Origin: Ophiocordyceps camponoti-saundersi (nom. inval.)
Taxonomy: Eukaryota; Ascomycota; Sordariomycetes; Hypocreales; Ophiocordycipitaceae
NCBI GenBank assembly: GCA_003339415.1
Contig: PDHQ01000321.1
Span: forward strand, 1 to 36,587
Direction of reading: 5' to 3'
Length of the DNA: 36,587 nucleotides
In this document: positions 31,535 to 36,587 of the stretch, one piece after another
Position numbering within the stretch: the stretch's first letter is position 1
Layout of the letters: the number at the start of each line of letters is the position of its first letter
Notes under the pieces: model-generated
Databases searched by the model: none
What the model was told of the DNA's origin: nothing
The model's input: only the letters and a program-made list of their open reading frames with translations
Translations under genes and position numbers: made by a program

Positions 31535-33292
31535 ATAGCCCCGCGACTATCTAAGGATAAGGCCCTTATAACGAGCGTATCTTAGGATACGAGAACTCGA
31601 GAAGATATACTTAACTTTATTTCCGATAACGAAAACTTACTATACTAACTATCGGGCGAGTTCGATATCTATAGTAAAGATAAAGACTTTAGAGGAGTAT
31701 TATTTAAAGTATTTTATAAAACTTATCGCGATAAGAAGCGTTCTATCCGCCCGGATAAATATATCCTACCTATAAGGATACTGCACGACTGCTTCCTTTA
31801 GTCGCAGGATGCGAACTTTATTTTCCGCAGACTAGGATAAAGTGCTAAAAGGGAGCCGACGGACGAATACCCTTTACCTTTACTAGCAGACTCTAATAAG
31901 CTGGCTAATATAGCGGCTCCTATATAGGCAGCTTCTAAGGCAGAATTTAATAAGGTATACGCTTACCTTACCCGCGATTACTATCTTAAATAGATTAAGA
32001 TTTTAAAATCTTAGAAGAAAGTAATAAATTATATAATTAAGCTAGCTAATAGTAACTTTAAAAATAAAGCTTAAGATAGCTAATAGGTAGCTTAGCTAGT
32101 TATTAGGACGATATAGATAAAAGTAGAAAATAAAGTTATTATACCCTATATTACTAAGTTATAGGGGGTCTCTAAAATAGAGGCCCTTAAGTTATAGTAC
32201 CTACCTATATACCTATATACCTTAAAGGAGCTGTTCCTTATCGCTAATAACGTTAGCATTATATTTTTTATCTTAGCTTAAACGCCTCTATAAGACTTCT
32301 ATAGCTTAACGCTTAAGGTTAACGATTATATTAAAAACCCTCCTAATAACCTCTTAATTAATAGCATAACGGAAGTTTAAATCGAACACTTTAGATATTA
32401 AATCTATCAGGCAGTATTACGTCGAATTTATTATATATTATACCCGGCGTTAGGTAATAAGATAGAAATATATATAGCGCTAGCGAAGACTGCTAAGCGG
32501 ATCGATAAACTATAGACTAACCTAAGCCCTAATAATAACACTATATAAACTATAATAGCCCCTATTAAGTTATTAAATGCCGGCTAAGGTACGCTAAAAC
32601 GATTACTCGATAAGGTAGCACGGGATAGAGCAGACTATTAGGCGGCCACGAAGTATAAGCGATAAAAACTACTAGTAAGAAAGCTACTACCGATAATATT
32701 AGCTATAGTATTATTATTATCGCTAGCGATAGCTACTAAGGTGAAACCTATAAGTAAGGGTTATATAACGAAATAGATAAGCTATTTTAAATAGGACGTG
32801 CTAAGTAAAAGAGCCCTAGCTTAGACCCTTATAGTTAATAAGGCTCCTCCTATTACTATTTCTAGTTCTAACTCTTCCTTAAGTAATAATAGATAAGTTA
32901 TTAGCTAATAAATAAACGACGTATTTATAGAGAATGCCGCCACTAAGCCGATAATAGTAGCTAAATTAATAACTAGTTTAGCGACCGTTAGGGATAATAA
33001 AGAGGATAGAGAGGCATTTATAACTAGAATATAAAAGAAGATTAATACTCTTTTTAAGGCTAATAACTATAACCTTAAACTTAGACATTTATCGCCTCCT
33101 ATTAAGTAGATAACACAGGTTAATAGCAGACTTTAAGCACTTAAGTAAGAGAATAATAAGTTGCGAAAAGAACTCCGTAACAATTAGGTTCTTTTTAAAC
33201 AAACCTTAGACATTATTAAGGCACTTAATAGACCTAACCGGATAGTATTATCTATAAAGTCTTTATCTATAATAGAATCTAGCGAAATCTAA
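31535..33292 (+). pseudogene. Third ORF relic of the gypsy element, about 585 codons, unknown
   Basis: From ATAGCCCCGCG at 31535 (probably former ATGGCCCC) to TAA at 33290-33292 one frame runs for 586 codons without net indel. About three dozen TAA/TAG interrupt it, mostly at Gln- or Trp-like places. The N-terminal third is acidic, then basic (FISDNEN, YRDKKRSIRPDKYILP); the middle holds KAEFNKVYAYLTRDYY and a Lys-rich region; a Ser/Pro-rich linker follows near 32840; the last 60 residues form a charged helix (ALK*ENNKLRKELRNN at about 33134-33184) that looks coiled-coil. No zinc knuckle, protease or transmembrane segment is evident, so it is neither an ordinary Gag nor a clear Env. It could be an accessory protein of the element, a captured host gene, or the Gag of another element. 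Confidence 0.6.
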
Positions 33293-33432
33293 TTATTTAC
33301 TAAGCTATTATAGCCTATTTCTTCCTATTATTTATTTCTTTCTTATTTATTAGCTTACTCTTTATCCTTCCTTTTATTTATTTTATTTTTAGATTTTAAT
33401 TTATTACTTTAATATTAGTAATAGACTAGCTA

Positions 33433-33443
33433 GAGGGGGAAGG
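33433..33443 (+). other. Polypurine tract before putative LTR
   Basis: GAGGGGGAAGG follows the third ORF by about 140 pyrimidine-rich bases and precedes a sequence starting TTAAAAGGG. It is the expected 3' boundary of an LTR element's internal region. Confidence 0.6.
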
Positions 33444-33912
33444 TTAAAAGGGAATAATATTATTCCAGTTATATATAAAAACCGATACTAAACTTATACG
33501 AATCGTGCTCTCCGCTTTAATACCCCGAGAATATTTAGCGACACTATTCTAATATATATAATATTAAGAGGAGAGGCGGAGAACGATAACTAGCTATTCT
33601 CGTAAGTAAGAGACGGGTAAGCTTCTATTATCCGTCTTAGCTTTAGATATAATAAGCTAATATTATAGCTTCGTCTAGTTTTAGAATTCGTCCTAAATAT
33701 ATATTAGATCGGTTTTAATACGATTACTAATTGTATACTCGTGCTTAGTATCGTAGCAGGTTAATAATATAAGATAGGAACTAGCGTTATAGCCTCGCTA
33801 TAGTGGAGGATATTAAAAATAATAATAGTAAACTAGCGTTAAGGAAGCGAAATCTCTCGATAAATATGTGACCGTTTTATTCGGTTTTCCGTTATTATAC
33901 GAATTTTATATT
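33444..33912 (+). repeat. Putative LTR of the gypsy element
   Basis: The block lies between a polypurine tract and a possible primer-binding site. It has ATATATAAAAACC near 33471 as a TATA box and ends ATATTA (former CA end possible). No second copy is in the window because the 5' end of the element is missing, so the LTR call is by position. CpG-rich stems such as GGAGAGGCGGAGAACG (about 33571) are kept. Confidence 0.5.
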
Positions 33913-33913
33913 A

Positions 33914-33926
33914 TGGTATCGGAACG
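33914..33926 (+). other. Possible primer-binding site
   Basis: TGGTATCGGAACG resembles TGGTATCAGAGC, the initiator-Met-tRNA-complementary site used by many LTR elements. It directly follows the putative LTR end. It would belong to a second element copy starting here. Confidence 0.4.
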
Positions 33927-34084
33927 TTTTTTAGCTTAATTCCCGTAGCTATTTAAGTAATGCTCCTTAGATAAGTTAAAGAAATTATAAGATAGTCGAT
34001 TAACTTTCTACGTTCTTTGCTTTTAACGATACCTTATGCTAACTTAGCCGATACTTACCTTAGCGTATTATTATACATAATCCT

Positions 34085-34262
34085 ACTCTTTAACTAGCAT
34101 AAGGTTAAGATCTCTAACTTTAGCTAGTTAAGGTATATAGTAATTTTCTATAGGAAAAGAGATAAGGATTTAATTTCTAATATAACGATAAAAGGTAAAG
34201 AGAGCGTTTTAGGAAGAGTAATTTAATTAAGGCCCGAAACTTTAGAATAATCCCTTATATAT
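34085..34262 (+). repeat. LTR-family copy 12, 5' fragment
   Basis: It carries CTCTTTAACTAGCATAAGG, TAGTAATTTTCTATAGGAAAA and TAATTTAATTAAGGCCCGAAACTTTAGAAT, corresponding to the first 200 bases or so of the family. An ATATAT run interrupts it at 34257. Confidence 0.6.
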
Positions 34263-34689
34263 ATATATATATTATAAGACCTTATATAGTTTTTTCCCAC
34301 TTCCTTAATTAGGGATACCTGCTTATTGCTAGTTTATTTTTAGTATATATAGTAAACCTCCCTCCCTATATTAATAATATAAAACCCTATTTAAATTTTT
34401 CAGTATTTTTATACTTTATTATATAATGTTATATAACTCTATATATTTAGCGTATTATATTTTTATAATCTTATTAATATACGCTATAACCTATACTTAC
34501 GTAGATAAAAAAAAACTATATATAAGCTACCCCTCCGTCCTTTTACCCTTTTATCCTTCTACCTTAATATATATACCTTAGCGGCAGCTATCTATTTCTA
34601 CCCGCTATAACCTAAATTGCCTACGTTATTTCTAACTATACTACCCTTATCTTATTATAATACCTCTCGATATACCTGCTAGTTGTCTA
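34263..34689. other. No assignable gene
   Basis: AT-rich spacer with TATATA runs. It lies where a longer internal region would stand in the related element at 13.7-15.3 kb, so a deletion is likely. Confidence 0.4.
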
Positions 34690-35060
34690 CCTTCTCCCCT
34701 CTCCGCACTACCTACCGACTTAATCGACCTTACTTCTTAAAGCGAGTCGCCGTCTCTAGTAAACGTGATCGACTTAATAAGTACCGATTCTCTCTTATAA
34801 CCTCTATCTACCCTAGCGAAGCGACGCGAAAATTATATTATATAATAGGCTATCTCCTCCGCTATTATTACGGCTATTAATAACGCTATATTATCCTTTA
34901 CTTAAGGAAGCGGACGCGTCTATACCGGTCTTCTTACCTCCGCTATTAAAAATATATTATCCCGCTTTAGTTACTTTTATTCTAGCTATTAGCGTTATCT
35001 ATTATAATAATACTAAATAAACCCTACCTCCCCTACCCTCCTATGTCCGGTATTATTATA
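34690..35060 (+). pseudogene. Second copy of the ORF2 protein relic
   Basis: Frame n=1 mod 3 matches the relic at 15284-15778: SPSLVNVIDLIS, LAKRRENYII, AIITAINNAILSFT*GSGRVY and LL.SAIKNIL, then INPTSP. It carries more stops than the other copy and its N-terminus differs, with DLIDLTS before the conserved VIDLIS. Shared placement behind an LTR-family fragment suggests that the ORF travels with that element. The function is unknown. Confidence 0.6.
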
Positions 35061-35099
35061 TCTTTTCCTAGTATTTTACGATATTTAGAATTAATAGAT

Positions 35100-36465
35100 T
35101 AAGGGTATAGTTATAAATCTATATAGTAAGTATTATCTAAAATATATACTTCGGCTTAAAATTTATAATTATTTTTTATAAACCTCTGCTAGTATATATA
35201 GGCCTATATATAAATATATCTAAACTATCTTTATCGAACTAAATATATATACCTTATTTAATAGGAGCTATTCTTATCCTAATATAAGGCCCTCTATAAG
35301 ATTATCTACGATCTATGCCCTAGTCCTAACTATTCCGATATACGGCGTTTTATCCTTTATACCCGGGATATAAACCGTAAATTCCGCCTAACCTTCTATC
35401 CCCTAATTATTAAAACCTTTAACATTAGTTAACTTCCTTATATCTTTCTTTAAGTATAAGATAAAGTCTAGCTAGTCCCTTAATATAAAGTATTCGTAAC
35501 TAGTGTTATTAATATAATACTCTCGTATCCTTATATAGCCTTTTTTGCTAACGATGTCGAATATTACGCTATATACCGTTATTAGTATTATAAGCTATAA
35601 TGGTTTTTTAAATCTTTTAGCCTATATAGTAGGAATACCGATACTAGTTCCTATAACTTATTATAAGTCTTTACGTTAACTATTTAAACTTCCGCCCTTA
35701 TTATCTTCTATACGCTTTTTATCTTATATTATTATCCTTATCCTAAATATTAGTAGCTAGTAACTACTTATAAATTTATCCTTATCTTTCTAGTTTACGA
35801 ACCTTTCTTTCCCCTATACCCTAATGCTTAATATATCTAATATATATTTTTAATTATAACGTCCTCGATTTAATTATATATATAACGTTAGTTATATACG
35901 CTATTACTTATAAAATATTAGCACTACTCCTATAATATACGATAACTTACTTATTATCTTCGCTCTATAAGATATGCGCTAATATATTCTTTCGTTTATT
36001 ACTTCGTTACTAGAACTATTTAATAGAGATATAGAACTTATATAAGATATACCCCTATATATAGTTTTATAAATTTAAAAGGTCCTCTCTCTTAACTATA
36101 TCTTATCTTACTAGAAATTAAGTTACTACCTATATATTATATTGCTTAACTCGTTCCTCTAATTTTATACGTAATCTAATACGAAACTTTACTATAAATA
36201 AAATAATTTATTATTACTTCTAATTCCTAACCCCGATTCGTATTATATTCTACCGTTACTACTTTATCTATTATTTTATTTTTCCCGCTTAGGTTAACTA
36301 TTCTATATAAATATATTTAGGCTCTTTAAGAATAAATCTGCGTTATTTAACATATCTTACTTTTATTATTTCACTTTAAAGTCGTTCCCTTATCGACAAA
36401 TTAATATTATATATATAAACTTAGTATACTACGCTACTTATATATTGCCTACGCGTATCATGCCT
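35100..36465 (+). pseudogene. Long coding relic, about 450 codons, unknown
   Basis: Frame n=0 mod 3 is readable from about 35100 to at least 36465, with TAA and TAG mostly where Gln fits. The best part is 35280-35830: YKIIYDLCPSPNYSDIRRF, RDINRKFRLTFYPLIIKTF, SYPYIAFFANDVEYYAIYRY and SLYSRNTDTSSYNLL. Later segments include SFVYYFVTRTI and FINLKGPLS. It is rich in Tyr, Ile and Leu, partly because Cys and Met codons have been converted. It follows the ORF2-like relic after a frame change. I recognise no family; it may be another protein of the same element or a neighbouring transposon. It may continue past the last assigned codon. Confidence 0.5.
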
Positions 36466-36587
36466 ATCCTTCCCTCTTCTTATCCCTATACTAATCTTCC
36501 TCTACGTCTAACTATATATCTATTAAAATATATATACTACTTTTATATATATAATTTATTTCTATTTATTTAAGTTCTCTTTATTAA

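Larger units (their letters stand above)
25331..33912 (+). mobile_element. Ty3/gypsy LTR retrotransposon, 5' truncated, with extra ORF
   Basis: Gag with zinc knuckle, protease, RT, RNase H and integrase follow in the Ty3/gypsy order (RT before integrase) on the + strand. A long frame after integrase, a polypurine tract and a putative LTR complete the 3' side. The 5' LTR, leader and N-terminus of Gag are missing at the junction with an LTR-family copy. RIP stops fill every frame, yet each frame can be followed over long distances, so large indels are few. Confidence 0.85.

Noticed and set aside
34683..34880. Plus-strand open frame of 65 codons starting ATGTCTACC
   Set aside because: The homologous ORF2 protein lies in the next frame, so this one is a by-product.
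1..36587. Mitochondrial or bacterial AT-rich DNA
   Set aside because: Fungal retrotransposons, TTAGGG repeats and selective CpA loss with CpG kept point to nuclear ascomycete DNA. I found no rRNA or tRNA gene.

Overview
The window looks like a gene-free, AT-rich heterochromatic block from a filamentous ascomycete (Pezizomycotina). CpA and TpG are almost absent and TpA is everywhere, while CpG is kept. This is the footprint of repeat-induced point mutation (RIP), which turns CpA into TpA on both strands. Gln and Trp codons have become TAA or TAG, Cys codons read as Tyr, and ATG reads as ATA. Read this way, many dead reading frames can be followed for hundreds of codons, although no intact gene remains. 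Short TTAGGG arrays near 12.7 kb fit a filamentous fungus and hint at a former or nearby chromosome end. The species cannot be named from this window.

Layout. 1-1.1 kb: a faint minus-strand relic. 1.1-5.1 kb: a minus-strand Ty1/copia element with two LTR-like repeats and recognisable integrase C-terminus, reverse transcriptase and RNase H; its 5' coding part is missing. 5.1-8.0 kb: a tandem duplication of a unit of about 1.45 kb, each copy with a CT-rich leader and a relic of a Cys-rich protein. 8.0-12.7 kb: unassigned sequence, two minus-strand relics, a 2 x 123-bp tandem repeat and two LTR copies with long G runs. 12.70-12.83 kb: two GC-rich units, each ending in TTAGGG repeats, almost free of RIP.

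13.1-25.3 kb: a cluster of about ten full or partial copies of one LTR family of about 600 bp. They flank short internal regions that carry + strand relics without recognisable reverse transcriptase, i.e. candidate non-autonomous LTR elements. Two internal regions (19.5-20.5 and 23.7-24.8 kb) share one protein; the second also gained a 77-bp minisatellite and a 311-bp duplication. A Lys/Glu-rich minus-strand relic with few stops lies at 16.4-17.0 kb.

25.3-33.9 kb: a long + strand Ty3/gypsy element, 5'-truncated, with Gag (zinc knuckle), protease, RT, RNase H and integrase. A further relic frame of about 585 codons follows integrase, then a polypurine tract, a putative LTR and a possible primer-binding site. 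34.0-36.6 kb: another LTR fragment, a second copy of the small protein found at 15.3 kb, and a relic of about 400 codons with no recognised function.

The parts form layers of transposon insertion and duplication, all inactivated by RIP. All boundaries were read by eye and are approximate unless a codon or motif fixes them.
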